This document shows, piece by piece, positions 25,147-33,701 of a stretch of 64,000 nucleotides of DNA. The notes under the pieces were generated by a model, which saw only the letters and a program-made list of their open reading frames with translations, was not told where the DNA came from and ran no database searches. Origin of the DNA: Sediminibacterium roseum (lineage in GTDB: Bacteria > Bacteroidota > Bacteroidia > Chitinophagales > Chitinophagaceae); NCBI RefSeq assembly GCF_009939005.1, contig NZ_JAACJS010000012.1, forward strand, positions 1-64,000, in the 5' to 3' direction. Position 1 is the first letter of the stretch, and each line of letters starts with the position of its first letter. The translations under genes were made by a program, and so were the position numbers.

Positions 25147-28125
25147 TTGGCTACAGATAAACAGAAAGAAGATGCAGCGAAAGGAACTCCTGTAAAAAAA
25201 ACAGCGAAAAAGGCTGTGAAGAAATTGGATGCGCCCGTAGAAAATACTGCCGCTAAGAAAACCGCGGCGAAAAGGCCTGCATTGGAAAAAGAAGCAATAA
25301 AGACCCAGCCGGCTAAAAAAACAGCTGCAAAAAAGACCTCCGGTAAAACAGGGGTGAAAACGGCAAAAAAAACGGCTGCAAACAAAACAGAAAAAAAGCC
25401 GGTCGTTGCAAAAACAGCGGAAAACAATTTGCAGAAAATAATTTTCCAGCTCCGTTTCCATACACATTTCGGGCAGGAAATTTTTATTACGGGCGATCAC
25501 CCTTTGCTGGGCAACAACGATCCCTCGCAGGCCGTTCCCTTGCAATATTTCAGCGATGAGCTTTGGTACCTGTCGCTTGATGTTGCAGGGGCGATCGAAA
25601 AAAAGATCACCTATCATTACATTCTCCGCAATGCCGATGGCATTGATGACCATGATTTCGGCAACGACAAAACAATTGAAGTTGACGGATCAACCGCCAG
25701 GGAATTACTCGTGATAGACACGTGGAACTACACGGGCTATATCGAAAACACTTTTTATACAAAACCATTTGCGGAAGTGTTGCTGGCCGCGAACCACACA
25801 AAAGTTGAAACAAGCCGTCCTGCAAATACCACGCATGTGTTAAAAGTAAAGGCGCCGTTGCTCTCACCCGGCCAAACGCTTTGCCTGCTGGGCAGCTGCG
25901 GTGCATTGGCAAACTGGAACACCGGTTCTCCTTTGCTGATGAGCCGTGCGGAGAACGAAACATTTTTCCACGTAGGGGTTGATCTTTCAGCCGAATCATT
26001 TCCCATCGCATACAAATACGGTGTGTATGATGTAACGCGCAACCGTTTTGTTTGCTACGAAAGCGGAGACAACCGCGTGCTGTTTGATACAGTGAGCAGC
26101 ACACGCAAAACAATACTGCACGATGGGTTTGCCGCCTTGCCCAACACCATGTGGAAAGGCGCCGGTATTGCAGTGCCGGTTTTTAGTTTGCGTAGCAAAA
26201 AAAGTTTTGGAACAGGGGAGTTCAGTGACCTGAAAATATTGGTCGACTGGATCAGGACAACGGGAATAAAACTGGTACAGGTGCTCCCGGTAAACGATAC
26301 AACGGCCACGCATACCTGGACGGACTCATACCCGTATTCTGCCATCTCGGCGTTTGCACTGCATCCCTTGTACATGAACCTTGAAATGCTTGCAGGTAGC
26401 GGATTTGCAAAAGAACTCGCATCGCTCGAAAAAGAAAGGATCCGCCTGAACGCTTTGCCTGCGCTGGATTACGAGGTGGTTTCCAAAATCAAAAACGATT
26501 TCATCGCAAAGGTGTATAAACAGGATGGCGCAGACGCGTTCGCATCGGGCGGGTTTAAAAATTTTTTTGAAAACAACAAACACTGGCTGGTTCCTTACGC
26601 TGCATTCTGTTACCTGCGCGATAAGAACGGCACCGTTGATTTTGAAAGCTGGCCATCCTGTAATTCCTATAATGAAAACAGCATACAGCAACTTGTTGCC
26701 GGGCACAAAGAGGAGATCGGGCTGTATTACTTCACGCAGTTTCAGCTTCATGTACAGCTGAAAGAAGCAACGGCCTATGCGCGCAGCAATGGCATTGTGG
26801 TAAAGGGCGATATACCGATCGGCGTATCGCGCAACAGCGCCGATGCATGGCAGGAACCCGGTTTGTACAACATGCACTACCAGGCCGGCGCACCACCAGA
26901 CGATTTTGCGGTGAAAGGGCAGAACTGGGGTTTCCCAACCTACAACTGGCAGCGCATGCGCGAAGACGGTTTTGCCTGGTGGAAAAAACGTTTTGCGCAG
27001 ATGAACGATTATTTCGATGCATTCAGGATCGATCACATACTCGGGTTCTTCAGGATCTGGAGCATACCCATGCACGCAGTTGAAGGAATCATGGGGCATT
27101 TCGTTCCTGCCATCCCTGTACACATCAGCGAGTTTAACAGCCAGGCCATTTGGTTCGATCATGCACGGTATGTACGGCCGTTCATCAATGAAACCGTTTT
27201 ACGCGACACCTTCGGCGATGATGATATTGAACTGGTGAAGTCCATGTTTCTTCAGCAGGAAAAAGATGGTTCATACGCGTTACAGCCCGCTTTCAACACG
27301 CAGCGCAAGGTGGAACAACATTTTGCAGCGCTTGAAAAAGACACACAGCACAACCGCATCAAGCAGGGGTTGTTCGACCTCATCAGTAATGTTATTTTGC
27401 TGGAGGCGGAAAATGCAGACGGGCAGTTGTACCATTTCCGGTTTCACATGGAGCACACTTCTTCGTACAAACACCTTGATGTGCAAACGCAGCAGCAACT
27501 TAAAGCGCTGTATGTAAATTACTTTTTCAGGAGACAGGATGATCTCTGGCGCAAAGAAGCCTTGCAGAAATTGCCGGAGCTCAAACGCGTTACCAATATG
27601 CTTGCCTGCGGAGAGGACCTGGGCCTGATCCCCGCATGCGTTCCGGATGTAATGAAACAGGCTGGCCTGTTGAGCCTCGAGATACAACGCATGCCGAAAG
27701 ACGATGCGCACGAGTTCTTTCATCCCAACAATGCGCCTTACCTCAGCGTGGTAACGCCATCCACGCACGATATGAGCACCATCCGCGGGTGGTGGGAGGA
27801 AGACCGGGCGCGTACCCAGCGTTTTTTCAACAACCAGCTTGGCCAACAGGGAGAAGCACCGGAGCATTGCGATACGGCAACGGTTAAAGCCATCATCCTG
27901 CAACACCTTTATTCACCCGCCATGTGGTGTATATTCCAGCTGCAGGACCTGTTGGGCATGGACGAAAATCTACGCAGGAACGATGTTGGCGCCGAACGCA
28001 TCAACGTGCCTGCCGACCCGAAGCATTACTGGCAATACCGGATGCATGTTACGCTCGAAGAACTGGCAGCGGCCGTAAGCTTCAACACAGAACTCAATAA
28101 ATTTGTGTTTGCAAGCGGGAGATAA
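25147..28125 (+). CDS. malQ: DPE2-type 4-alpha-glucanotransferase with Lys/Ala-rich N-terminal tail
   Basis: A 992-aa protein if translation starts at TTG 25147; no ATG exists in the first part of the frame. Residues 1-93 are a low-complexity tail with about 26 lysines in KKTAAK-like repeats, as in histone H1-like proteins. Two starch-binding CBM20 domains follow (about 95-205, from FQLRFHTHFGQEIFITGD; and about 235-345, from HVLKVKAPLLSPGQTLCLLG). The GH77 catalytic domain comes next (AVPVFSLRSKKSFGTGEFSD, FDAFRIDHILGFFRIW, ACGEDLGLIP, STHDMSTIRGWWEED). Two CBM20 domains ahead of GH77 is the DPE2 layout; such disproportionating enzymes move glucosyl units between maltose, glycogen and maltodextrins. 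No other glycogen genes are adjacent. Confidence 0.9.
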   Translation: MATDKQKEDAAKGTPVKKTAKKAVKKLDAPVENTAAKKTAAKRPALEKEAIKTQPAKKTAAKKTSGKTGVKTAKKTAANKTEKKPVVAKTAENNLQKIIFQLRFHTHFGQEIFITGDHPLLGNNDPSQAVPLQYFSDELWYLSLDVAGAIEKKITYHYILRNADGIDDHDFGNDKTIEVDGSTARELLVIDTWNYTGYIENTFYTKPFAEVLLAANHTKVETSRPANTTHVLKVKAPLLSPGQTLCLLGSCGALANWNTGSPLLMSRAENETFFHVGVDLSAESFPIAYKYGVYDVTRNRFVCYESGDNRVLFDTVSSTRKTILHDGFAALPNTMWKGAGIAVPVFSLRSKKSFGTGEFSDLKILVDWIRTTGIKLVQVLPVNDTTATHTWTDSYPYSAISAFALHPLYMNLEMLAGSGFAKELASLEKERIRLNALPALDYEVVSKIKNDFIAKVYKQDGADAFASGGFKNFFENNKHWLVPYAAFCYLRDKNGTVDFESWPSCNSYNENSIQQLVAGHKEEIGLYYFTQFQLHVQLKEATAYARSNGIVVKGDIPIGVSRNSADAWQEPGLYNMHYQAGAPPDDFAVKGQNWGFPTYNWQRMREDGFAWWKKRFAQMNDYFDAFRIDHILGFFRIWSIPMHAVEGIMGHFVPAIPVHISEFNSQAIWFDHARYVRPFINETVLRDTFGDDDIELVKSMFLQQEKDGSYALQPAFNTQRKVEQHFAALEKDTQHNRIKQGLFDLISNVILLEAENADGQLYHFRFHMEHTSSYKHLDVQTQQQLKALYVNYFFRRQDDLWRKEALQKLPELKRVTNMLACGEDLGLIPACVPDVMKQAGLLSLEIQRMPKDDAHEFFHPNNAPYLSVVTPSTHDMSTIRGWWEEDRARTQRFFNNQLGQQGEAPEHCDTATVKAIILQHLYSPAMWCIFQLQDLLGMDENLRRNDVGAERINVPADPKHYWQYRMHVTLEELAAAVSFNTELNKFVFASGR

Positions 28126-28146
28126 AAAGCGAACGCCGGATTTCAA

Positions 28147-28154
28147 TATTTTTG
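28147..28154 (+). promoter_or_regulatory. -7 promoter element of the dipeptide epimerase gene
   Basis: TATTTTTG, a perfect TAnnTTTG. An in-frame TTG at 28152 lies inside this element, so the true start must be downstream (TTG at 28185 proposed). Confidence 0.6.
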
Positions 28155-28184
28155 GCAATTCATTTAACGGATAAAACTATTTAC

Positions 28185-29201
28185 TTGAAACTATCCTTTC
28201 ACCAATCAAACCTGCCGTTCGAATATCCTTTCACGATTTCAAATGGCAGAACAAAAACACACCAGCCCGCATTGATCGTATCGCTGGAGCTGGGGCCGTT
28301 CAGGGGCTTTGGAGAAGCGCCCGCTATCGTTTACTATGGCGTAACGGTGGAGAAAATGATGGAAACCCTTGAGTCGAAAAAAGCGATGGTTGAAAAATTC
28401 GCATTGACTGAACCTGAGCGTTACTGGCACTACCTGCACCACCTTTTTCCAAACGATCCGTTCCTTGTTTGCGCACTCGATATGGCAGCATGGGACCTCT
28501 TCGGGCAGATGAAGAACAAACCACTGTACGAGTTGTGGAACACGAAATGGGAGAACACGCCAGTAACGGATTATACGATCGGTATAGACACGATAGAAAA
28601 GATGGTGGAAAAGATGAAAGCGAAACCATGGCCGGTATACAAGATCAAACTCGGTACCGACGAAGACATTGCCATCGTTGAAGCATTGCGCAAACACACA
28701 GGTGCCACGCTGCGTATAGATGCAAACGCAGGCTGGACAACCGAAGAGGCCCTGCAAAAAATACCGCAGCTTGCAGCGCTTGGTGTAGAGTTCATTGAAC
28801 AGCCATTGGCGAAAGACAATTGGGATGGAATGAAGGTATTGTTTGAAAGATCGCCGTTGCCCTTGTTTGCAGATGAAAGCTGCGTATTTGAACAGGATGT
28901 GAAAAAATGTTTTCAGCATTTTCATGGCATCAACATCAAGCTCACCAAATGCAGCGGCATCACGCCGGCGGCGCGCATGATCAGGGAAGCGCGTGCACTC
29001 GGTATGCAGGTGATGATGGGCAGCATGAACGAATCAACCATCGGCTCCGCAGCCATCGCCCATTTTTTACCGCAACTGGATCACATAGATGTAGACGGCC
29101 CGCTCCTGCTCAAAGAAGATCTCGCAACCGGTCTCCGCTTCGCAGACGATGGAAATGTTTTTGTATCCGGAAAGCCCGGGCTGGGCATCACCCTCCTATA
29201 G
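28185..29201 (+). CDS. Enolase-superfamily dipeptide epimerase (L-Ala-D/L-Glu epimerase-like)
   Basis: A 338-aa protein from TTG 28185 (MKLSFHQSNLPFEYPFTIS). It has the muconate-lactonising subgroup layout: the capping domain with LPFEYPFTIS, then the barrel with Lys in YKIKLGTDED, metal ligands Asp in RIDANAGW, Glu in FIEQPLAKD and Asp in FADESCVF, and the second catalytic Lys in NIKLTKCSG. The later GSMNESTIGSAA and DVDGPLLLKED segments are typical of dipeptide epimerases that recycle murein peptides. Exact dipeptide preference cannot be told. The start is uncertain because no ATG is available. Confidence 0.85.
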   Translation: MKLSFHQSNLPFEYPFTISNGRTKTHQPALIVSLELGPFRGFGEAPAIVYYGVTVEKMMETLESKKAMVEKFALTEPERYWHYLHHLFPNDPFLVCALDMAAWDLFGQMKNKPLYELWNTKWENTPVTDYTIGIDTIEKMVEKMKAKPWPVYKIKLGTDEDIAIVEALRKHTGATLRIDANAGWTTEEALQKIPQLAALGVEFIEQPLAKDNWDGMKVLFERSPLPLFADESCVFEQDVKKCFQHFHGINIKLTKCSGITPAARMIREARALGMQVMMGSMNESTIGSAAIAHFLPQLDHIDVDGPLLLKEDLATGLRFADDGNVFVSGKPGLGITLL

Positions 29202-29296
29202 TTGTTGCCACAGATTTCACGGATTGGCACAGAGAAAAACGTTTTACATAAGAAGAACACTCTTCTGTGCCAATCCGTGAAATCTGTGGCAACAAC
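29201..29296. repeat. 33-bp perfect inverted repeat with 30-nt loop
   Basis: Positions 29201-29233 are the exact reverse complement of 29264-29296. The left arm begins on the last base of the epimerase stop codon. Each arm contains three diverged units of a ~10-nt motif (CACAGATTT, CACGGATTGG, CACAGA). No U-run follows either arm. Such CACRGATT palindromes are, from memory, dispersed in many bacterial genomes; none is known to me as a gene. Confidence 0.85.
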
Positions 29297-29485
29297 CCAC
29301 CCACATAAACATGTGATTCCTGAAATCAACCCCTAAATGTTTGTGAACAACCATCGGTGAAAAGAAGCGCTTTGCCGGTAAAAATGCGCTTTTCTCCTTC
29401 GTACACCGGGATTCACTTTTCGATAACAGTTGCATTTGTTTCTGGCATTGCATTCGCTTAGATGAGGGTATAAAACTTTATAATT

Positions 29486-30004
29486 ATGAAAAAGTTATTA
29501 CTCACAGCAATGGTTCTGGGCGCTTTCCTTTTCACAGTTGAAACAAAAGCGCAGGTCAGGGTAGGTGTAAACATTAATATCGGAAGGCCAAGCTGGGGTG
29601 TACCTGGTAATTACGCAGGTGATTACTATTACATACCTGAGATAGATACTTACTACGATATTCCGCACCGCCAGTTCGTTTACCTGCAGGGCAACAATTG
29701 GGTGTTCGCTTCATCGCTTCCTTATGCTTATCGCAACTACGATCTGAACAGGGGATACAAAGTAGTGATCAACGAACCAAGGCCATACCTGCGCGGAAAC
29801 ATGTACAGGTCCAGATACAGCAACTATTACGATAATTACCACAGGCAGAATGTGGTGGTGCGTAGCGACAGGTTCGACAACAGGCGTTTCGACAACGACC
29901 GGAACAACAACGGCCGCGACGACCGCTTCGAGCGCAGGAGAGACGACCGCCACGACAGGAACGATCACGATCGTGGACGTGGAAACGGCCGTGGAAGAGG
30001 ATAG
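29486..30004 (+). CDS. Secreted protein with Arg/Asp-rich C-terminus, unknown
   Basis: A 172-aa protein with a signal peptide (MKKLLLTAMVLGAFLFTVETKAQ). The middle is rich in aromatic residues (GDYYYIPEIDTYYDIPHRQFVYLQ, then WVFASSLPYAYRNYDLNRGY). The last ~45 residues are almost only Arg, Asp, Asn, His and Gly. Similar Tyr-rich secreted proteins occur in Chitinophagaceae without known role. The mixed-charge tail could bind polyanions or surfaces, which is inference. Monocistronic with its own terminator. Confidence 0.75.
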   Translation: MKKLLLTAMVLGAFLFTVETKAQVRVGVNINIGRPSWGVPGNYAGDYYYIPEIDTYYDIPHRQFVYLQGNNWVFASSLPYAYRNYDLNRGYKVVINEPRPYLRGNMYRSRYSNYYDNYHRQNVVVRSDRFDNRRFDNDRNNNGRDDRFERRRDDRHDRNDHDRGRGNGRGRG

Positions 30005-30041
30005 TGTTCAGTTTAGTTTTTTTAAGTGTGTTTGATGTTCG

Positions 30042-30069
30042 GCATGGAGCGGGAGCTCCATGCTTTTTT
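30042..30069 (+). terminator. Terminator after the Arg/Asp-rich protein gene
   Basis: GCATGGAGC and GCTCCATGC form a 9-bp stem around a 4-nt loop, followed by six T, 38 bp after the stop. Confidence 0.9.
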
Positions 30070-30145
30070 GTTTGGAGGATCTGAAGGCCCGGTAGCGGCA
30101 GCCAAAACCGCGCCGCCACTTCACAAATTGCCTTAATTTAGCCCG

Positions 30146-30787
30146 ATGGAATTGACACCCGAAAGGAAGGCAAAGCTCCTTAACGTACTTTCAAAACGGC
30201 AGGCTGGCTTAACGGTAGTAATGGAGAACGTAGATGATCCGCACAATATCTCTGCAGTAATGCGTACCTGCGAGGCGGTGGGGATCCAGGATATTTTTGT
30301 GCTCACCACAAAGATCCACCCGCACCGCCAGTTTGGGCCGCGAAGCAGCAGCAGTGCGGCCAAATGGCTAACGGTTCATTCGTTCACAGATACAAAGGAA
30401 TGTGTGGCGGAACTCAGAAAACGCTACAGCAAAATATTGACCACGCATCTCGGTGAAGATTCCATCACCCTGCACAACATAGATTTCACAGAAAGCATCG
30501 CACTTGTATTTGGGAACGAACACGATGGTGTGAGCGAAGAGATAAGGGCGATGGCAGACGGCAATTTTATCATTCCCCAAATGGGCATCATTCAAAGCCT
30601 TAATATTTCCGTGGCATGCGCGGTTACCATTTATGAAGCAATGCGGCAGAAACAGATCGCGGGTCATTACGACCAGCCATCGTTATCGGAAGAAAGGAGA
30701 GAGGCGTTGATGAAAGACTGGTCCATTCCCCGCAAACAAAAACACGACCGGCAGGCGATGAGCAAGCGGAAGAAGGCGCGGGAATAA
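30146..30787 (+). CDS. trmH: TrmH/SpoU family tRNA 2'-O-methyltransferase
   Basis: A 213-aa SPOUT methyltransferase. Motif 1 DPHNISAVMRTCEAVGI, motif 2 LVFGNEHDGVSEEI and motif 3 IPQMGIIQSLNISVACAVTIYE are all present. It transfers a methyl group from SAM to a ribose 2'-OH. The size and a basic C-terminal tail (RKQKHDRQAMSKRKKARE) fit TrmH acting on tRNA G18, but a different RNA target is possible. Upstream TAATTTAG is a near -7 match. Confidence 0.85.
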   Translation: MELTPERKAKLLNVLSKRQAGLTVVMENVDDPHNISAVMRTCEAVGIQDIFVLTTKIHPHRQFGPRSSSSAAKWLTVHSFTDTKECVAELRKRYSKILTTHLGEDSITLHNIDFTESIALVFGNEHDGVSEEIRAMADGNFIIPQMGIIQSLNISVACAVTIYEAMRQKQIAGHYDQPSLSEERREALMKDWSIPRKQKHDRQAMSKRKKARE

Positions 30788-30870
30788 ACAGGCGCAGGTT
30801 ACGATCGCTGAATAAATAACAATAAAACCCGCAGCCAGTAAATACAGCCGCGGCCAGGAAACAAAAAGAC

Positions 30871-31347
30871 ATGAAAAAATCAATACTACTCGCGTTGTTC
30901 GTCGGTTGCGTAATAGGCGCACAGGCGCAGCCCATCAAAAAAATGAAGATGGACCAGTTGCTGAAGATGATCGATACATCGAAAACGCCGCTGGTGGTAA
31001 ATTTCTGGGCAACCTGGTGCGGCCCATGCATCAGGGAAATTCCCTGGTTTGAAAAAGCGGTAAAGGAGTATGCGGGCCAGAAGGTAAAACTGATCCTCGT
31101 AAGCATAGATTACCCTGACGATTATGCAGGCATCGCAGCATTTGCAAAAAAACAGGGCTACACTTCGCAGATCATCTGGTTGAACGAAACCGATCCGGAT
31201 GTGTTCTGCCCCAAGGTAGACAAATCATGGAAAAACACCATCCCCGTTACGCTGATGGTAAACAACAAACGCAAGTACCGCCAGTTCTACAACCAGCAAT
31301 TACCCGAACCAAAGCTCGCGGAGGAACTCAGGAAACTGGTTGAATAA
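30871..31347 (+). CDS. TlpA-like periplasmic thioredoxin
   Basis: A 158-aa protein with a signal peptide (MKKSILLALFVGCVIGAQAQ) and a thioredoxin fold with the redox motif WATWCGPC near residues 46-53. The cis-Pro loop is TIPVTLM. Family members reduce or oxidise disulfides outside the cytoplasm, for example in cytochrome c maturation or oxidative stress. No partner gene is adjacent, so the substrate is unknown. Confidence 0.87.
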   Translation: MKKSILLALFVGCVIGAQAQPIKKMKMDQLLKMIDTSKTPLVVNFWATWCGPCIREIPWFEKAVKEYAGQKVKLILVSIDYPDDYAGIAAFAKKQGYTSQIIWLNETDPDVFCPKVDKSWKNTIPVTLMVNNKRKYRQFYNQQLPEPKLAEELRKLVE

Positions 31348-31363
31348 CCTGTTTCCTAATCCC

Positions 31364-31558
31364 TTAATTGGATTCTTCGGTCTCGTCACTCAAACTTGCG
31401 AGTTTGCGGGAAAGGCGGATGGAAATGTAAAGGGCCACCATACTGCAGAGCGCCATGGCAACGCCCCAGCCGCTTTCGCTTCGGATGCCATCAACCAGTG
31501 CGTAACAAAGCAGTCCGAACGCAAGGGCAATGAGCAGGGATTTTGGGTTTGTTCTCAT
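31364..31558 (-). CDS. Small membrane protein, two predicted helices
   Basis: A 64-aa ORF with ATG start. Two hydrophobic helices (about 8-25 and 31-50) are followed by a charged tail RLSRKLASLSDETEESN. I do not recognise the family. It is convergent with the TlpA-like gene (16 bp between stops) and downstream of yihY on the same strand. Good residue composition for a membrane protein and a sensible position make it likely real. Confidence 0.55.
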   Translation of the reverse strand: MRTNPKSLLIALAFGLLCYALVDGIRSESGWGVAMALCSMVALYISIRLSRKLASLSDETEESN

Positions 31559-31636
31559 ATAGCATTATTTAGGATTACCGTTGGATGCAGGAATTTTATT
31601 ATTCCATAAAATTATACGGGCAATTTGCAATTAAAT

Positions 31637-32599
31637 TTATCCGTTGCCCGTTGCCGCTTTCTCTCTCGCCCTTGTAAGATACGTAATGCTTACGTTCAAT
31701 TCAAACCCGATGATCAGGATCAGGGAATTGATGTAAATAAGGATCATCAGGATCAATACCGTTCCGATGGAGCCATAGATCTTGTTGTAGCTGGCAAAAT
31801 TATTGACCCAATACGAAAAGATGATCGTTGTAATAAGCGTGAGCCCGGTTGCCAGCACCGCGCCCGCTGAAAGCAGTTTCCATTTTTTGTTGATGGATGG
31901 CGCGAACTTGTATACCAGCGCGATGCCGTAATACAGCACTGCCACCACAATGGCCCAGCGCACATATCCCCACCAGCCATAAAAGCCCTCGCGGCTTTTG
32001 TTTTTCATGTGCAGCAGGTTCTTCAGGAGAAAGTCCATCTGGTTCTTGCTTCCGAAAAACAGCGCAAGCGATGCAACCAATACCAGTATCATCAGTATAA
32101 ACGTGAGCCGCAACGCACGCATCCTTCGGTGAAAGAAGATTGCTTTTTTTTCCTGGATGGATTTGTCGAATGTGCGTATCACACCCATCATCGCATTGGA
32201 TGAATAAAAGATCAGCAAAATAAAACCGAACGAAACGAGGCTCACATTCTGCTGGTCGAGGATCTGGAGAATGTCTGAGATAAAGCCATAGGTTGTTTTA
32301 TTCGGCGTTACGTTCCTGAACAGCCCGAGTAAGATATCGTCGCGTATCTTGTCCGATTTTACAAAAAAAGACACCAGCGAAACAAGGAACATCAACGCCG
32401 CCGGCAGCGCCATAATGAGGTTGAAAGAAATAGCCGAAGCCCTTTCGTAAAGGCCGATCTTTTTGAGCTGCTTCAAAAAATGGTCGCCCACATCGTACAA
32501 CGGCAGTCCGCGGAAGCCGGGAAGCACGATGTGCTGGCTTTTCTTCAGCAGAAAATGAACGGGCGCCGAGCGTAATATCAAACGTTCAAGTCTTGTCAC
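31637..32599 (-). CDS. YihY/BrkB family inner-membrane protein
   Basis: A 320-aa protein with six predicted membrane helices and the family segment ERASAISFNLIMALPAALMFLVS. The later YGSIGTVLILMILIYINSLILIIGFELN is characteristic. The start is GTG at 32599; its G overlaps the last base of the mltG stop (TAGTG), indicating translational coupling. Function is unresolved: the older names ribonuclease BN and BrkB are not supported by later work. Confidence 0.87.
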   Translation of the reverse strand: MTRLERLILRSAPVHFLLKKSQHIVLPGFRGLPLYDVGDHFLKQLKKIGLYERASAISFNLIMALPAALMFLVSLVSFFVKSDKIRDDILLGLFRNVTPNKTTYGFISDILQILDQQNVSLVSFGFILLIFYSSNAMMGVIRTFDKSIQEKKAIFFHRRMRALRLTFILMILVLVASLALFFGSKNQMDFLLKNLLHMKNKSREGFYGWWGYVRWAIVVAVLYYGIALVYKFAPSINKKWKLLSAGAVLATGLTLITTIIFSYWVNNFASYNKIYGSIGTVLILMILIYINSLILIIGFELNVSITYLTRAREKAATGNG

Positions 32600-33636
32600 T
32601 ATTTCGCGTTCTCCTTTTCTTTTTTGCGGGCCATGTATTCATCCAGTTTTTTCTGGTATTGTTTTGCATACAACATGTGTTCTTCGTACGTGCTGCTGAA
32701 ATGGTGGTACCCGCTGAAGTCTGCCTTGGCCACAAAATAGAGATAGTCTGTTTTTGGCGCATCCAGGATCAGGTCGATCGTTTTGGGCGATGGTGTGCAG
32801 ATGGGGCCCGGCGGCAATCCCGGTTTGCGGTAGGTATTGTAGGGAGACGGATTGAAAAGGTATTTCTCATAGATCCGCGTAAGCGTAAAATCTTTCATCG
32901 CGTATTTGATGGTGGGGCAGGCCTGTAGCGGCATGTTCTTCCGGAGGCGGTTCAGGTACACGCTGCCTATTTTTGAGCGGTCGCCCTCATCGTTTGTCTC
33001 TTCTTCCACGATGGAGGCCAATGTGTACACCTCTTCTTTTCGCATGCTCAGCGCCTTTGCTTTGGCCGCGCGGTCTTTGGCCGACCAGAATCGGTTTTTC
33101 TCATCGAGCAGAGTACGAAAGATCCTGGGAAGGGTGGCGGTCCAGTAGAATTTATAAGTGTTGGGGATGATCATCGTAAAGAGCGAACTTGTATCAACGC
33201 CGTATTGCTTCAACGAATCGTTGGATGAGATATACTTCATCACTTCCGCTGAGTCGCTCTCAAAGTTCTTGCCGATGAGCCGGGCCAGGTCCTCCTTCAG
33301 GCGAAGCTTGTTGATCACGAGCTTGATCTCTGCCTGTTTGCCATTTTTCAGCATACGGGCGATGTCGAGGTTGTTCGATCCTTTTTTCACTTCATACTTA
33401 CCCGTCCTGATCTTGTCCCATGTTCCCGTTACCGAGGCCACGAGATTGAATGCCATTTTGTTTTTGATGATGCTTTCGTTCTTCATCTGTTCCAGGATCG
33501 CATTTTTGTTGTTGCTGCGGATCATGATGTATTTCGACTTTGCATCGAACGAAGTGGCCTGCGAAAACAGGAGCCAGCAACAGATCAAGCCAATGAGCAC
33601 AACGAATACGACCAACAGACGGAGAAACCTTTTCAT
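32599..33636 (-). CDS. mltG: Endolytic murein transglycosylase MltG
   Basis: A 345-aa protein with an N-terminal membrane anchor (LLVVFVVLIGLICCWLLF), a LysM-like segment and the YceG/MltG domain. The catalytic Glu lies in LASIVEEETND; further conserved parts are RIGSVYLNRL-like KIGSVYLNRLRKNMPLQACPT, SPYNTYRKPGLPPGPICTP and YLYFVAKADFSGYHHFSSTYEEH. It cleaves nascent glycan strands inside the chain. It lies after secG with a terminator between them, so it likely has its own promoter. Confidence 0.93.
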   Translation of the reverse strand: MKRFLRLLVVFVVLIGLICCWLLFSQATSFDAKSKYIMIRSNNKNAILEQMKNESIIKNKMAFNLVASVTGTWDKIRTGKYEVKKGSNNLDIARMLKNGKQAEIKLVINKLRLKEDLARLIGKNFESDSAEVMKYISSNDSLKQYGVDTSSLFTMIIPNTYKFYWTATLPRIFRTLLDEKNRFWSAKDRAAKAKALSMRKEEVYTLASIVEEETNDEGDRSKIGSVYLNRLRKNMPLQACPTIKYAMKDFTLTRIYEKYLFNPSPYNTYRKPGLPPGPICTPSPKTIDLILDAPKTDYLYFVAKADFSGYHHFSSTYEEHMLYAKQYQKKLDEYMARKKEKENAK

Positions 33637-33649
33637 GTGTTCAAATTAA

Positions 33650-33680
33650 ATAAAAAACCCTGTCCGCGTGGCGGACAGGG
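33650..33680 (-). terminator. Terminator of the miaB-secG gene run
   Basis: A 10-bp perfect GC-rich stem (CCCTGTCCGC/GCGGACAGGG, 3-nt loop) followed on the reverse strand by TTTTTTA, between secG and mltG. Confidence 0.9.
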
Positions 33681-33701
33681 CAGTAAAATATGGTTAAGAG
33701 A

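Noticed and set aside
25086..25427. Leftward hydrophobic ORF rich in Phe/Ala/Val opposite the Lys/Ala tail
   Set aside because: It is the complement of AAA/GC-rich lysine-alanine codons (TTT, GCx), which always reads as Phe/Ala; no start context or partner.
26326..27162. 278-codon frame opposite the glucanotransferase
   Set aside because: Antisense to the GH77 catalytic domain, no recognisable motif.
29201..29296. Two-repeat CRISPR-like array
   Set aside because: The two 33-bp copies are inverted, not direct, and there is one spacer and no cas gene.
31637..32599. YihY annotated as ribonuclease BN
   Set aside because: The membrane topology is not that of an RNase; the old name came from a misassignment.
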